DNA of 64,000 nt from an uncultured Prevotellaceae bacterium (GTDB taxonomy: Bacteria > Bacteroidota > Bacteroidia > Bacteroidales > Bacteroidaceae): assembly GCA_947166305.1 (NCBI GenBank), contig CAMVDV010000003.1, forward strand, positions 1 through 64,000. The letters run 5' to 3'. Position 1 is the first letter of the stretch. Each line of letters starts with the position of its first letter. A program made the position numbers and the translations under genes. This document shows, in pieces, positions 8,421 to 18,704 of this stretch. The notes below the pieces were generated by a model that saw only the letters and a program-made list of their open reading frames with translations, was not told where the DNA came from and searched no databases.

Positions 8421-9296
8421 ATGAAAACAATCATTAAATGCCTATTCATCCTCCTTGCCACAAGTGCTTCCGCACAGAACCGAACGCTGGAGGAACTGCC
8501 GTCGATGTTGCAGAAAGAGTACGGCCTGACGCTCAAGAGGTCCATCAACATTGAGCAAGACATCCTGCGGGAAGGGCGTCCGCTCAAGTCCAGGGCAGAC
8601 ATCTATGCCTTCGTCCTGACCGCGAAACAAAGGGAGAAAATCTTCCCGACCCTGCAAGAGGCCTTCGAGAAAGCAGGCAAGGACGACCCGAACTGCTATA
8701 GTGTGAACACCATGAACGACTTGACGGGCAAGGAAAGCCTGCGCAATCTCATCATAGGCGACACTCAGGAACAGTACATCACCATCGGCAAAGACTACAA
8801 CAACTACGTCAATGTGAACTTCCTCGACGCGCAAGATTCGACCAAGACGCACCGCTATGCCTACGCCCTGGAGTGGCGCGAGATGCAAGGAACAACAGAG
8901 AAAGGCAGCATCGAGGCGCGCTTCATCATCACCTACGCCAAGATTCCCACGCCGCAGATAAGTGTTAAATATAATGCCTCGATGAAGGTCTCCAGCCCCC
9001 TCGGCAGGTTCTTCACCGACGAAGACCTGTTGCGCAACGACAAGATTCTGCTTCTTTTCGACGGGCTCAAGCAGCAGTATGAGTCGGGGCAGAACAAGCT
9101 GTTAAACGCCACAGCCATCTATCACTTTTGCAAAATGACACGCGAAAGCGGATTCTTCAACGTCAAAGGCACCCAGGCAGAACTCGATCAGCTCAAGGAT
9201 GAAGTGGCAACATTATATAATAAGGAAACGAATCCGACCTACACTCACTACTTCAAGCTCGCCATCGAAGAGCTGGAGAAGATACAAACAAAGTAG
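8421..9296 (+). CDS. Secreted protein of unknown function in the sigma operon
   Basis: A 291-residue protein with a clean signal peptide (about 1-19, cleavage after SASA). The mature part mixes helices and beta strands, has no transmembrane segment and no catalytic motif I recognise. It follows the anti-sigma candidate by 20 bp and is probably in the same transcript, so it may be a periplasmic partner or target of this envelope-response system. I do not recognise the family. Confidence 0.75.
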   Translation: MKTIIKCLFILLATSASAQNRTLEELPSMLQKEYGLTLKRSINIEQDILREGRPLKSRADIYAFVLTAKQREKIFPTLQEAFEKAGKDDPNCYSVNTMNDLTGKESLRNLIIGDTQEQYITIGKDYNNYVNVNFLDAQDSTKTHRYAYALEWREMQGTTEKGSIEARFIITYAKIPTPQISVKYNASMKVSSPLGRFFTDEDLLRNDKILLLFDGLKQQYESGQNKLLNATAIYHFCKMTRESGFFNVKGTQAELDQLKDEVATLYNKETNPTYTHYFKLAIEELEKIQTK

Positions 9297-9365
9297 ACGC
9301 GGCCCGACAAAGCGTTTTCTCATTCAAAATTAGGTAATTATTCTTTTCATGCCCCGGCCAGCTGT

Positions 9366-9387
9366 GAAGCCCGTCGGGGCTTCCTGC
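9366..9387 (+). terminator. Possible terminator after the sigma operon
   Basis: Hairpin GAAGCCC-GTC-GGGGCTTC with a weak T-rich tail, 70 bp after the stop codon at 9296. Confidence 0.5.
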
Positions 9388-9454
9388 TTTGCTGCTTTTG
9401 CCTGATGTGCTTGCAATTTTTCCACTTTCCTTTCTCTCTTTCCTCATTTTTTTG

Positions 9455-9462
9455 TACCTTTG
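9455..9462 (+). promoter_or_regulatory. -7 promoter element for the RND efflux operon
   Basis: TACCTTTG matches TAnnTTTG, 25 bp before the ATG at 9488. Confidence 0.8.
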
Positions 9463-9487
9463 CAGGGCAAATGTTCAGCATAACATC

Positions 9488-10576
9488 ATGAAAGGAAAGA
9501 TAGTACGCCTGCTTCTGTTCGGCCTCTTGCTCTGTGGATGCACAGAGAAGAAGGCAGAGAAAACCGCCTCGGTCTACAAGACGATGAAGGTGGAACGGCA
9601 GAGCCAGGAAGTGAAGGCCCGCTACAGTGCCACCATGAAGGGCAAGGAGATGGTGGAGGTGCGGCCGCAGGTGAGCGGACTCATCACGAAGATTCTCACC
9701 GCCGAGGGACAGGATGTCCGCAAGGGGCAAACGCTCTTCATCATTGACCAAGTGCCCTACGTCGCCGCACTCAACACGGCAGAGGCTGCACTGAAGTCGG
9801 CCAAGGCTGCAGAGGCCACGGCCCAGCTCACCTACGACAGCAAGAAGCAGCTCAAGGACCAGCAGGTTATCGGCGACTTCGAACTGCAAACGGCTCAGCA
9901 GGCTTTGCTTTCGGCCCAGGCACAAGTGGCGCAGGCACAGGCACAGCTCGCCAATGCCCGCAACAGCCTCAGCTATACCGTCGTGAAGAGTCCGCTCAGC
10001 GGTGTGGCAGGCATGATACCTTACCACGTCGGCGCACTCGTCAGTCCCAACATCTCAGAGCCCTTAATCCGAGTCAGCGATGACAGTGAGATGTGGGTCT
10101 ATTTCAGTCTGAGCGAAAGGGAAGTCACAGATCTGTCAATGCTGCACGGTAGCGTGGAAACCTTTATCCACGACATGCCCGACGTCACGCTCCTCCTGAG
10201 CAACGGCAAGGAATATGCGGAGAAAGGCCGGGTGGATGCGGTGAGCGGCATAGTGGATGAGCAGACGGGGGCCGTTGCCTTGCGAGCCGTATTCCCTAAC
10301 AAGAAGCATCTCCTGCGCGGCGGCGGCACGGGAACGGTCGTCATCTCCACCGTCAGGGACGGAGTTCTCGTTATTCCACAGACCGCGACCTTCGAGCTTC
10401 AGAACAAGGTCTTCGTCTATCGTGTCGTGGACGGCAAGACGAAACAGACGGAGATCAGCGTCGCTCCGCTTGACGACGGCAGTCACTACATCGTGGAGCG
10501 CGGCCTCGAAGAGGGCGACGTTATCATCGCAGAAGGCGCGGGGCTGCTGAAAGAAGGACTTCCCGTTGACCATTGA
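9488..10576 (+). CDS. RND efflux membrane-fusion (adaptor) lipoprotein
   Basis: A 362-residue AcrA/MexA-type periplasmic adaptor. The lipobox LLCGC places the lipid anchor on Cys18. A biotinyl-lipoyl half motif (VRPQVSGLITKILTAEGQDVRKGQTLF) precedes an Ala/Gln-rich coiled-coil hairpin (about 100-160), followed by the second lipoyl half (YTVVKSPLSGVAGM) and beta-barrel and membrane-proximal domains. It joins the inner-membrane pump encoded 27 bp downstream to an outer-membrane channel. The start was moved to the ATG at 9488, just after the promoter, because it yields the lipoprotein signal. Confidence 0.92.
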   Translation: MKGKIVRLLLFGLLLCGCTEKKAEKTASVYKTMKVERQSQEVKARYSATMKGKEMVEVRPQVSGLITKILTAEGQDVRKGQTLFIIDQVPYVAALNTAEAALKSAKAAEATAQLTYDSKKQLKDQQVIGDFELQTAQQALLSAQAQVAQAQAQLANARNSLSYTVVKSPLSGVAGMIPYHVGALVSPNISEPLIRVSDDSEMWVYFSLSEREVTDLSMLHGSVETFIHDMPDVTLLLSNGKEYAEKGRVDAVSGIVDEQTGAVALRAVFPNKKHLLRGGGTGTVVISTVRDGVLVIPQTATFELQNKVFVYRVVDGKTKQTEISVAPLDDGSHYIVERGLEEGDVIIAEGAGLLKEGLPVDH

Positions 10577-10603
10577 ACCTTAACCCTTGAACCTTGATCA
10601 CTA

Positions 10604-13600
10604 ATGTCTCCTAAGGTATTTATAGATCGTCCCATCCTGTCGGGCGTAATCTCCGTGTTCATCGTAGTTCTCGGACTGATTGGATTGCTGCAACTGCCCA
10701 TCGAACAGTTCCCCGAGATAGCGCCTCCGACGGTCAGCGTGCGGGCAAACTACACGGGAGCCAATGCCGAGACGGTGCAAAAGAGCGTCATCATCCCCCT
10801 CGAGGAGAGCCTGAACGGCGTGGAGAACATGATGTACATGACCTCCTCCGCCACCAATACCGGGTCGGGAAGCATCAGCATCTACTTCAAGCAAGGCACC
10901 GATGCCGACATGGCCATGGTGAACGTGCAGAACCGTGTGGCCTCCACGCAAGGACAGTTGCCGGCGGACGTCACCAGGAGCGGCGTCACCGTACGCAAAC
11001 GTCAGACCAGCAACATCAAGAGCCTCTCCCTCTATAGTCCCACGGACGCCTACGACACCGACTTCCTCACGAACTATATGAAGATAAACATCGAGCCTCG
11101 CCTCTCCAGGGTGCCCGGTGTGGGCGAAGTGAACGTGTGGGGCGCGAGCTATAGCATGCGCATTTGGCTCGACCCCCTCAAGATGGCATCCTACAGCCTC
11201 ATGCCTTCCGACATAGACAACGTCCTTGCCGAGCAGAACATCGAAGCGCCGACGGGAACACTCGGTGCCGATGCCGAGAACACCTTCCAGTATGTCCTGA
11301 AATATCGAGGACGGTATGAGGAAGAACGCGACTACGAGAACCTCGTCGTCAAGTCCCTTCCCGACGGGAGCGTACTGAGGCTCAAGGATGTGGCCCGTGT
11401 GGAACTTGGCATACAGAACTACACTTTTCAGAACAGCACGAACGGTCATGCCGGAGCCAACTGCATGATTGCCCAGACACCTGGTTCCAACGCGAACGAA
11501 ATCATCACCCTCATCGACGAGACGGCTGCCGAGATACGCGAAGAGCTTCCCCCTGGCATGGAACTCGTGGACGTGATGAGCACAAAGGACTTCCTCGACG
11601 CCAGCATCCACAATGTGGTCCGCACACTCCTCGAGGCCATTCTGCTCGTAGTGCTCGTCGTTTATGTCTTCTTGCAAGACCTCAAGAGCACATTCATCCC
11701 GTCGCTTGCCATCGTGGTCAGCTTGATCGGGACCTTCGCCGTGCTCTATTTCATAGGCTTCAGCCTGAACCTTCTGACGCTCTTCGCCTTGGTTTTGGTG
11801 ATAGGAACGGTCGTCGACGACGCAATCGTTGTGGTTGAAGCCGTGCAGGCAAAGTTCGACGAGGGCTACAAGTCGCCCTATCTTGCATCAGTCGATGCCA
11901 TGAAAGGACTAACGTCAGCCCTTGTCACCACTACAATAGTTTTCATGAGCGTGTTCATCCCTGTCTGTTTCGTCGGAGGGACAACCGGTGTGTTCTACAC
12001 GCAGTTCGGTGTGACGATGGCCATCGCAGTCATCATCTCCACAATCAATGCCATGACGCTCTCGCCGGCCTTGTGTGCCTTGATGCTTCGCCCGAGGAAA
12101 GAAGGCGATACCAGTTTCTCGGCACGCTTCCACGAAGCCTTCAATGTCGGATTCCAACGCGTCGTCAGCAAATACCAAAGAGGTGTCCTCCGCATTTTCC
12201 ACAACAGATGGCTGCCATGGGTGTCGGTTGTCGTCGTGTGTCTACTGCTTGGATACATGCTGAAAACAACCAAGACAGGGTTCGTCCCGAACGAAGATAT
12301 GGGATCGATAAACGTCAATGTGCAATGCGCCCCTGGCACAAGCATGGCAGTGACTGGCAAGATAACCCGCGAGGTAGAGCGTCGCATCAAGGACATCCCG
12401 CAGTTCCGTCTTTACAACATGACCATCGGTCGAGGTTCGACTTTCGATCAATCATCCTCTGCCGGCTCTTTCAACATCCGTCTCAAGAACTGGGATGAAC
12501 GTAAAGGCGAAAGCGACGACATCAACTCGGTGATTGACGAAATCTACCGTCGAACTGCCGACATCACGCAGGCTCAGATCCGTGTCAGCACGCGTCCGAT
12601 GATATCAGGATACGGCGCAACGAGTGGTTTTGAACTGCATGTGCAGGACAGAAAGGGTGGCAAAATAGAAGACTTGATGCGCTATACTCGCATTCTCATC
12701 GATTCGTTGAACCAAGAACCCGCTATCTCGCGAGCCTTCACGACGTTCGATACCAAGTATCCTCAATTTAGGGTTGAGGTGGATGCCGCTCGATGTAAGC
12801 GCGACGGAGTGTTGCCTAACAACGTGCTGAAAGTGCTGTCTGGCTATGTGGGGGGCACCTATAGCAGTAACCTGACGCGCTTCACGAAGCTTTATCGTGT
12901 GATCGTCCAGGCATCACCCGAGTTCAGGTTGGACGAACAGGCGCTCTCCAACATGCGTGTCCGCAGTGAGAGTGGGCAGATGATACCTATCACGCAGTAC
13001 ATCACAATGGAGCGTGTCTATGGCAGCGAAGGCTTGAATCGCTTCAATCTCTTCAGCAGTATCGCCGTAATGGGACAGACTGCCGACGGCTACAGCAGTG
13101 GTCAGACCATCGAAGCCATCCGCAGGACGGCTGCAAAGGTGCTCCCTGATGGCTATGGCTACGAGTTCGGAGGCATGTCGAGGGAAGAGGCTTCGCTCGG
13201 AAACACCACTGCTGTCATCTTCGCCGTGTGCGTTCTCTTCATATACCTTATATTATGTGCGCTCTATGAAAGTCTCTTTATTCCTCTCGCCGTCATCCTG
13301 AGCGTGCCTTTCGGACTGCTTGGCAGCTTTCTCTTCTCGCGGATGTGGGGATTGGAGAACAACATTTACATGCAAACGGGACTCATCATGCTCATTGGAT
13401 TGCTGGCAAAGACTGCCATCCTGCTCACCGAGTATGCCACCGAAAGGCACCGTCAGGGCATGAGCATCACGATGGCAGCGATGACGGCGGCAAGGGTTCG
13501 GCTGCGACCGATACTGATGACGTCGCTTACGATGATTTTCGGAATGCTGCCACTCGTCTTTGCTCACGGTGTAGGGGCCAACGGCAACGTCTCGCTCGGC

Positions 13601-13717
13601 GTTGGTTGTGCCGGCGGAATGCTCGTTGGCACCATCGCTTTGCTCTTCGTCGTGCCCGTCCTCTACATGCCCTTCCAGTGGCTCCACAGTCGCTTCGGAC
13701 ACATGGTGAAGACGTGA
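10604..13717 (+). CDS. RND-family multidrug efflux pump, inner-membrane subunit
   Basis: A 1037-residue AcrB/MexB-type (HAE1) proton-driven exporter with two six-helix halves and two large periplasmic loops. The opening FIDRPILSGVISVFIVVLGL is the standard first helix. The paired aspartates of helix 4 lie in GTVVDDAIVVVEAV (about residues 401-414), and the helix-10 lysine lies in LIGLLAKTAILL. With the adaptor upstream it forms a two-gene operon. No TolC/OprM-like gene follows, so the channel must come from another locus. Substrate range cannot be read from sequence. Confidence 0.95.
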   Translation: MSPKVFIDRPILSGVISVFIVVLGLIGLLQLPIEQFPEIAPPTVSVRANYTGANAETVQKSVIIPLEESLNGVENMMYMTSSATNTGSGSISIYFKQGTDADMAMVNVQNRVASTQGQLPADVTRSGVTVRKRQTSNIKSLSLYSPTDAYDTDFLTNYMKINIEPRLSRVPGVGEVNVWGASYSMRIWLDPLKMASYSLMPSDIDNVLAEQNIEAPTGTLGADAENTFQYVLKYRGRYEEERDYENLVVKSLPDGSVLRLKDVARVELGIQNYTFQNSTNGHAGANCMIAQTPGSNANEIITLIDETAAEIREELPPGMELVDVMSTKDFLDASIHNVVRTLLEAILLVVLVVYVFLQDLKSTFIPSLAIVVSLIGTFAVLYFIGFSLNLLTLFALVLVIGTVVDDAIVVVEAVQAKFDEGYKSPYLASVDAMKGLTSALVTTTIVFMSVFIPVCFVGGTTGVFYTQFGVTMAIAVIISTINAMTLSPALCALMLRPRKEGDTSFSARFHEAFNVGFQRVVSKYQRGVLRIFHNRWLPWVSVVVVCLLLGYMLKTTKTGFVPNEDMGSINVNVQCAPGTSMAVTGKITREVERRIKDIPQFRLYNMTIGRGSTFDQSSSAGSFNIRLKNWDERKGESDDINSVIDEIYRRTADITQAQIRVSTRPMISGYGATSGFELHVQDRKGGKIEDLMRYTRILIDSLNQEPAISRAFTTFDTKYPQFRVEVDAARCKRDGVLPNNVLKVLSGYVGGTYSSNLTRFTKLYRVIVQASPEFRLDEQALSNMRVRSESGQMIPITQYITMERVYGSEGLNRFNLFSSIAVMGQTADGYSSGQTIEAIRRTAAKVLPDGYGYEFGGMSREEASLGNTTAVIFAVCVLFIYLILCALYESLFIPLAVILSVPFGLLGSFLFSRMWGLENNIYMQTGLIMLIGLLAKTAILLTEYATERHRQGMSITMAAMTAARVRLRPILMTSLTMIFGMLPLVFAHGVGANGNVSLGVGCAGGMLVGTIALLFVVPVLYMPFQWLHSRFGHMVKT

Positions 13718-13744
13718 AATATAAGTTGAGGTCTGAAGGGCGTT

Positions 13745-13832
13745 GGCAATCACAGGCAGGGGCGATGGCAATCACAGGCAGGAGAGATGGCAATCAAAGG
13801 CAGGGGCGTTGGCAATCACAGGCAGGGGGCTT
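13745..13832. repeat. 22-bp-pitch tandem array I
   Basis: Four near-identical 22-bp units (13745, 13767, 13789, 13811), each beginning GGCAATCAnAGGCAGG. It lies in the 283-bp gap between the RND pump and tamB. The rest of that gap has only a weak CGGCATCTCTGCC-type hairpin and the tamB promoter. Confidence 0.9.
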
Positions 13833-13988
13833 TATGGTTCCGCAACTTCTGCTCTTTCCTGCCAACCTGCTGCCATTATGCAGACTTTCGGCGGCATCTC
13901 TGCCTAAATCGCACGGCCTGGGGCACTCGTTTGGCACAGGGAAAGCAGAATTTTCCGAAGAATGTGTGGGAGAGTGAAGAGTTTTTCG

Positions 13989-13996
13989 TAATTTTG
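13989..13996 (+). promoter_or_regulatory. -7 promoter element for tamB
   Basis: TAATTTTG matches TAnnTTTG. The GTG start codon of tamB begins only 5 bases after the box, so the transcript is predicted to be leaderless or nearly so. Confidence 0.65.
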
Positions 13997-14000
13997 CAGC

Positions 14001-17000
14001 GTGAAACGCGCGCTGAAATATATTCTGTGGACGCTCGTGTCGCTGTTGGTGCTCATCGCACTGCTTGTGGCCAGCCTCTATCTGCCCCCTGTGCAACGGT
14101 GGGCGGTGGACAGGCTTACGGCTTATCTGGAGAAGGAAACGGGCCTGGAGGTGAGCGTCGGCAGCGTACACCTCTCGCCCTTGCTCGACCTTCGCCTTGG
14201 TCGGGTGCACGTGGCGCAGCCGCCTACCGACGTCATCGACGTGGGCGACGTGCTCGTCGACCTCGACTTGACGCAGATTCTCTCGCTCCATGTGGGCGTG
14301 GAGGCTATCGAACTCTCCGACGGCGAAGTCCGTATGACCCAACTCATCGAGTCCCTCCAGATGGAAGGCCGATTGGGAAGCCTCCGCATCGTGGCCGACA
14401 ACATCGACCTGCGGCAGAAGCGTGTGGGCATCACCAACGCCTCGCTCGACGGATGCCTGCTCGACCTCACGCTCCGCGAAACAGAGGAAGAGGACACCAC
14501 CGAGAGCGCTCCCGTCGATTGGCGCATCGATGTCGATAAAATCCAAATTCAAAATTCAAGAATCAAAGTTCAGGGCGAGCCGATAGGCTACGCGATAGAT
14601 GCCGCCATCCGCCAGGCATACGTCGAAGCGGGCGACATCAATCTGCAGAAAGGCAGGTACTTGGTGGGCGAGGTCAGCATCTCGGCCGACAGCCTCAACG
14701 TCGCGCCCAACCCAACCCCCGTGGGAGATGGGAATATCCTCGCTCTGCGCGACGTGAAACTCGACTTCGACAAGCTCTCAATCAACCTTCCTTCTTCATC
14801 GGTCAACGTCGGGTTGAACAAACTATCCTTCAGGGAGAAAGGCGGATTCCAGCTCGACAACCTCGCCGGATACCTTTCGCTCGACGCCAACCACGTTGAG
14901 GCACGGGGCCTGGACCTGCGGACACCGAACAGCACGGCCTGCGGCGACGCCAACATCGAATGGAATTCCCTCTCGCCCAAAGCACGAGGACGGCTGACAG
15001 CCGACTTGAAGGCTTCGCTCGGCCACCAGGATGTGCTCCTGCTCGGCGCAAACTTCATCCCGAAGGACCTGGCAAAACACTATCCGAAGCAGCCCCTTAA
15101 CATCGACCTGACAGCCGACGGCAACGTGGACAGCCTTGCCCTGCAGACAGCAACCCTGACGATGCCCACAGTCATCGACCTCCGTGCCGCCGGAACCGTA
15201 GAGCATCTCATGGACAGCCTGCTGCTTGGAGCAGACCTGAAGTGGGACGTTACGACGATGGACCTCAGCTTCTTGAACCGATACCTCGGCCTCTCCGACG
15301 TACACTTCCCTAAGATGACGCTCCATGCCGACACCCGTCTGCGCCACGCCACACAGCTTTCGGCCGACGCCCTGCTCCGCGAAGGCAAAGGCACAGCACG
15401 GTTGAGAGGCGACATCAACTTCCAGACCATGGCCTACCAAGGCCTCACGCACATCAACGACCTGCAGCTCCACCACTTCCTCCCCAAGGATTCGCTCTAT
15501 TCCCTCACCATGTCGGCAAAATTCGCAGGCCTCTGCACCGATATGCTCAGTCCCCACACACGGCTGAAGGCGCAGGCTGACGTCAAACACCTTGGCTATG
15601 CCGACTGGAACCTCGACGACATCCATGCAGACTGCCACTTGGAGAAAGGAAAAATGACAGCCGAGATGAGCAGCCGCAACGAACTCCTCGGCCTGCAAGG
15701 CTGCGTGGATGCAGTCATCGCCGACCGCAAATTGCAGGCCACGACGTTCAATATGGACGTCAACCGCATAGACCTCTATGCCCTACACCTTGCCCGAAAA
15801 CCATTATCGGCAAGCATGGTGATGCACATCGACGGCGATTCCGACTTCCGGCAAACGCATCGTCTGAAAGCACGCATCGAGGCTATGGAACTAACGACAG
15901 CCGACAGCATCTTCCATCCCCTCGACCTTACACTCGACGCCCAACTGACTCCCGAGCTTATCCAAGCAAATGCCTTGGCAGGAGACCTCAGCCTTGCCGT
16001 ATCATCGGAGCAGGGTCTCGACTCTCTGCTCGCACGGTTAGACAACTTCAGCCGTGAACTTCAGAGAGAAATGGACAGCCTCCGACTCCGACAGGACACG
16101 CTCCGTACGCTCCTACCCAACGTCAGACTTGACCTAACCTGCGGGCAGAAGAACCCACTGGGCAACATCCTCCGGCACGCCACGGGCTACAGTTTCCGCG
16201 ACCTCTCACTGCATTTGCTCTCATCGCCCACCGAGGGTATCAGCGGAAACGGCAGCATGCACAGCCTCAACACAGGAGCCATCCTGCTCGACAGCATTCG
16301 ATGGGATCTCAAACAAAAGCCGACGGGCATCGAACTCAACGCCCGTGTGGCCAACGGGCCGAAGAATCGCATCGTAACCTTCCTGTCGCAAGCTCATGCA
16401 GCGCTGACCGAAACGGGTGCAAACGCCAACCTTGTCTTCTATGATGCCAAAGGAAAGAAGAGCGTGGACTTCGGCCTTGCACTCGATTTGCTACAGGATG
16501 GCTTCCGTGCACGCTTTACTCCTCTCAATCCAATCATCGCCTATCGACGCTTCACCCTCAACGACGACAACTTTGTGAGCCTTACAAAGGGCGGACATCT
16601 CAATGCCCTTGTCGACCTCCTGGCAGACGATGGCACAGGATTGAAACTCTATACGACTCCCAACGACGAGGCTCAGCAGGACGTATCGCTCAGCGTGAAC
16701 CAGTTCAACGTGGGCGAATTGACGCAAGTCATCCCGTTCATGCCGGACTTGAGCGGTTTCCTTCATGGCGACTTCCACTACATGCAGGCCGACAGCACAA
16801 CGACTGTCTCGGCGGAAATGCTCGTGAATCGGATGGCATACAACGGGGTTCGGCTCGGCGACGTAGGCCTCAACGGCATTTACTTCCCTAATGCCGACGG
16901 CTCACACTACGTGGATGGCATCATGACGCTCAACGGTGACGAGGTCCTGACGCTCGATGGCAAGTATCACGAAGAGGACAATCGGGGCAAACTCACCGGC

Positions 17001-18608
17001 AAAACGTCGTTCCGCCACTTGCCTTTCAGCCTTCTGAACGCTTTCATGCCCGACGGACCGCTGGCCCTGAGCGGATATGCCTGGGGGGATTTTGCCGTCG
17101 ACGGCTTCACTGACAATCCAATCCTGAACGGTGAGCTGAAGACCGACTCGCTCCACATCAAGGCGGACAACTACAATATTGACTTACGTATTCCCGATCA
17201 TACCATTTCTGTAACGGACAGTCGGCTGGCACTGAACAGGATTGAGGCTTATGCGGCAGGCAAGACGCCGCTAACGCTGGACGGCAACATCGACTTCAGC
17301 GTGCTGGAGCGTGTCATGCTCGACGTGAATGTCCGTGCCAACGACTACCAACTCATCAATGCACCCAAGCGTCAGGGCTCGCTGGCCTGGGGCAAAGTGT
17401 TCGCAGGGCTTGGCGGAAGGCTTTGGGGAACGCTCGATAACCTCAAGCTGCGCGGGCGTCTCGATGTGCTGGGGAGCACGGATGTGAGCGTAGTGCTGAC
17501 CGATACGCCTCTCAACTCGCAGGATCAGCTGGCCGACATCGTGACGTTCACCGACTTTTCCGACACCATTCAGGCCGAACCCGTGGAGCTGAAGCGGCAA
17601 AGCATTGACATGCAGATGGAGGTGGGCATTGCCGAGACGGCGCAGATACACTGTTTCCTGAGCGACGGGGGCAACGATTACATCGACCTGCAAGGGGGCG
17701 GCGACCTCACGCTCACCTACGATCTGGAGAACGACCTGCAGCTCTGGGGCCGCTACACCATTGGCAAGGGCACGATGCGCTACTCGCTGATGGCCATACC
17801 GCTGAACGATTTCCAGATAGCCCAAGGTAGTTTCGTGGAGTTCCAGGGCAACATTGAGAATCCAAGGCTGAGCATCAATGCCAGCGAGCGCGTCCGTTCC
17901 ACCGTCACCGAGAACAATGTGCCGCGAAACGTAGCCTTCGACGTGGGACTTGCCATTAGCCGAACGCTCGAGGACATGGGCCTGGAGTTCACACTCGAGG
18001 CGCCGGAGGACATGACCGTGCAGAATCAGCTCACAGCCATGACGCAGGAAGAGCGGGGAAGGGTGGCCGTGACGATGCTCGTGACGGGCATGTATGTCAC
18101 GGACGACGCTGAGACCAACGGAGGATACAACTATGCGAACACGCTCAACGCCTACCTTCAGAGCGCCATCAACGAGATTGCCGGCAAGGCACTCAGCACC
18201 GTTGACGTCAACTTCGGCATCCAAAGCGGCACATCGGAAGCAGGCACCAGCACCACGGACTACAGCTTCAGCTTCGCCAAGCGCTTCTGGGGCAACCGCA
18301 TCAGCGTCATCATCGGCGGAAAGGTCAGCACGGGGCAGGACGCAGTCAACACCGGGCAGACCATCATCGACAACGTGGCCATCGAGTATCGCCTTGACAA
18401 GACCGGCTCGCGCTACGTCAATCTCTTCTACGACCGCAACTACGAGTCGCTCCTCGAAGGACAGGTCACAAAGATGGGCGGCGGCATCGTGCTCCGCAAG
18501 AAGGCCGACCGCCTGGGCGAGCTCTTCATCTTCCGCAAACCCAAGACGGAGGAAGAGGAGAGACGGAAGGGCGAATCAGAAAAAACCGAACAGAATGAGA
18601 ACAGGTAG
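14001..18608 (+). CDS. tamB: Translocation and assembly module protein TamB
   Basis: A 1535-residue AsmA/TamB-type protein: an N-terminal signal anchor (KYILWTLVSLLVLIALLVASL, about 5-25), then a very long periplasmic region of repeating beta strands expected to form a hydrophobic groove, and a C-terminal DUF490 domain (about 1150-1500). The family bridges inner and outer membranes and is linked to outer-membrane protein insertion and phospholipid transport. The tamA-like gene follows directly. The start is GTG; no in-frame ATG lies upstream of the anchor helix. The stop region contains an ATGA overlap with an alternative start of the next frame. Confidence 0.92.
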   Translation: MKRALKYILWTLVSLLVLIALLVASLYLPPVQRWAVDRLTAYLEKETGLEVSVGSVHLSPLLDLRLGRVHVAQPPTDVIDVGDVLVDLDLTQILSLHVGVEAIELSDGEVRMTQLIESLQMEGRLGSLRIVADNIDLRQKRVGITNASLDGCLLDLTLRETEEEDTTESAPVDWRIDVDKIQIQNSRIKVQGEPIGYAIDAAIRQAYVEAGDINLQKGRYLVGEVSISADSLNVAPNPTPVGDGNILALRDVKLDFDKLSINLPSSSVNVGLNKLSFREKGGFQLDNLAGYLSLDANHVEARGLDLRTPNSTACGDANIEWNSLSPKARGRLTADLKASLGHQDVLLLGANFIPKDLAKHYPKQPLNIDLTADGNVDSLALQTATLTMPTVIDLRAAGTVEHLMDSLLLGADLKWDVTTMDLSFLNRYLGLSDVHFPKMTLHADTRLRHATQLSADALLREGKGTARLRGDINFQTMAYQGLTHINDLQLHHFLPKDSLYSLTMSAKFAGLCTDMLSPHTRLKAQADVKHLGYADWNLDDIHADCHLEKGKMTAEMSSRNELLGLQGCVDAVIADRKLQATTFNMDVNRIDLYALHLARKPLSASMVMHIDGDSDFRQTHRLKARIEAMELTTADSIFHPLDLTLDAQLTPELIQANALAGDLSLAVSSEQGLDSLLARLDNFSRELQREMDSLRLRQDTLRTLLPNVRLDLTCGQKNPLGNILRHATGYSFRDLSLHLLSSPTEGISGNGSMHSLNTGAILLDSIRWDLKQKPTGIELNARVANGPKNRIVTFLSQAHAALTETGANANLVFYDAKGKKSVDFGLALDLLQDGFRARFTPLNPIIAYRRFTLNDDNFVSLTKGGHLNALVDLLADDGTGLKLYTTPNDEAQQDVSLSVNQFNVGELTQVIPFMPDLSGFLHGDFHYMQADSTTTVSAEMLVNRMAYNGVRLGDVGLNGIYFPNADGSHYVDGIMTLNGDEVLTLDGKYHEEDNRGKLTGKTSFRHLPFSLLNAFMPDGPLALSGYAWGDFAVDGFTDNPILNGELKTDSLHIKADNYNIDLRIPDHTISVTDSRLALNRIEAYAAGKTPLTLDGNIDFSVLERVMLDVNVRANDYQLINAPKRQGSLAWGKVFAGLGGRLWGTLDNLKLRGRLDVLGSTDVSVVLTDTPLNSQDQLADIVTFTDFSDTIQAEPVELKRQSIDMQMEVGIAETAQIHCFLSDGGNDYIDLQGGGDLTLTYDLENDLQLWGRYTIGKGTMRYSLMAIPLNDFQIAQGSFVEFQGNIENPRLSINASERVRSTVTENNVPRNVAFDVGLAISRTLEDMGLEFTLEAPEDMTVQNQLTAMTQEERGRVAVTMLVTGMYVTDDAETNGGYNYANTLNAYLQSAINEIAGKALSTVDVNFGIQSGTSEAGTSTTDYSFSFAKRFWGNRISVIIGGKVSTGQDAVNTGQTIIDNVAIEYRLDKTGSRYVNLFYDRNYESLLEGQVTKMGGGIVLRKKADRLGELFIFRKPKTEEEERRKGESEKTEQNENR

Positions 18609-18616
18609 TGCAGAGA

Positions 18617-18704
18617 AGACAAGAAACGCCGCGTGCGGCGACAGCCATCGTCGCGTGCGGCGATGGCAAACGTCGCGTGCAGCGATGGCAAACGTCGCGT
18701 GCAG
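18617..18704. repeat. 22-bp-pitch tandem array B, overlapping the tamA start
   Basis: Four 22-bp units (18617, 18639, 18661, 18683) with the core CGTCGCGTGC. The last two are identical. The fourth contains the ATG used here as the tamA start. Confidence 0.9.

Noticed and set aside
7226-9296. A second dual-membrane sigma system
   Set aside because: The anti-sigma candidate is short (200 residues) and ends without beta-barrel strands; the third protein is a soluble secreted protein.
9389-9487. Upstream extension of the efflux adaptor
   Set aside because: It would place the promoter box inside the gene and destroy the lipoprotein signal.
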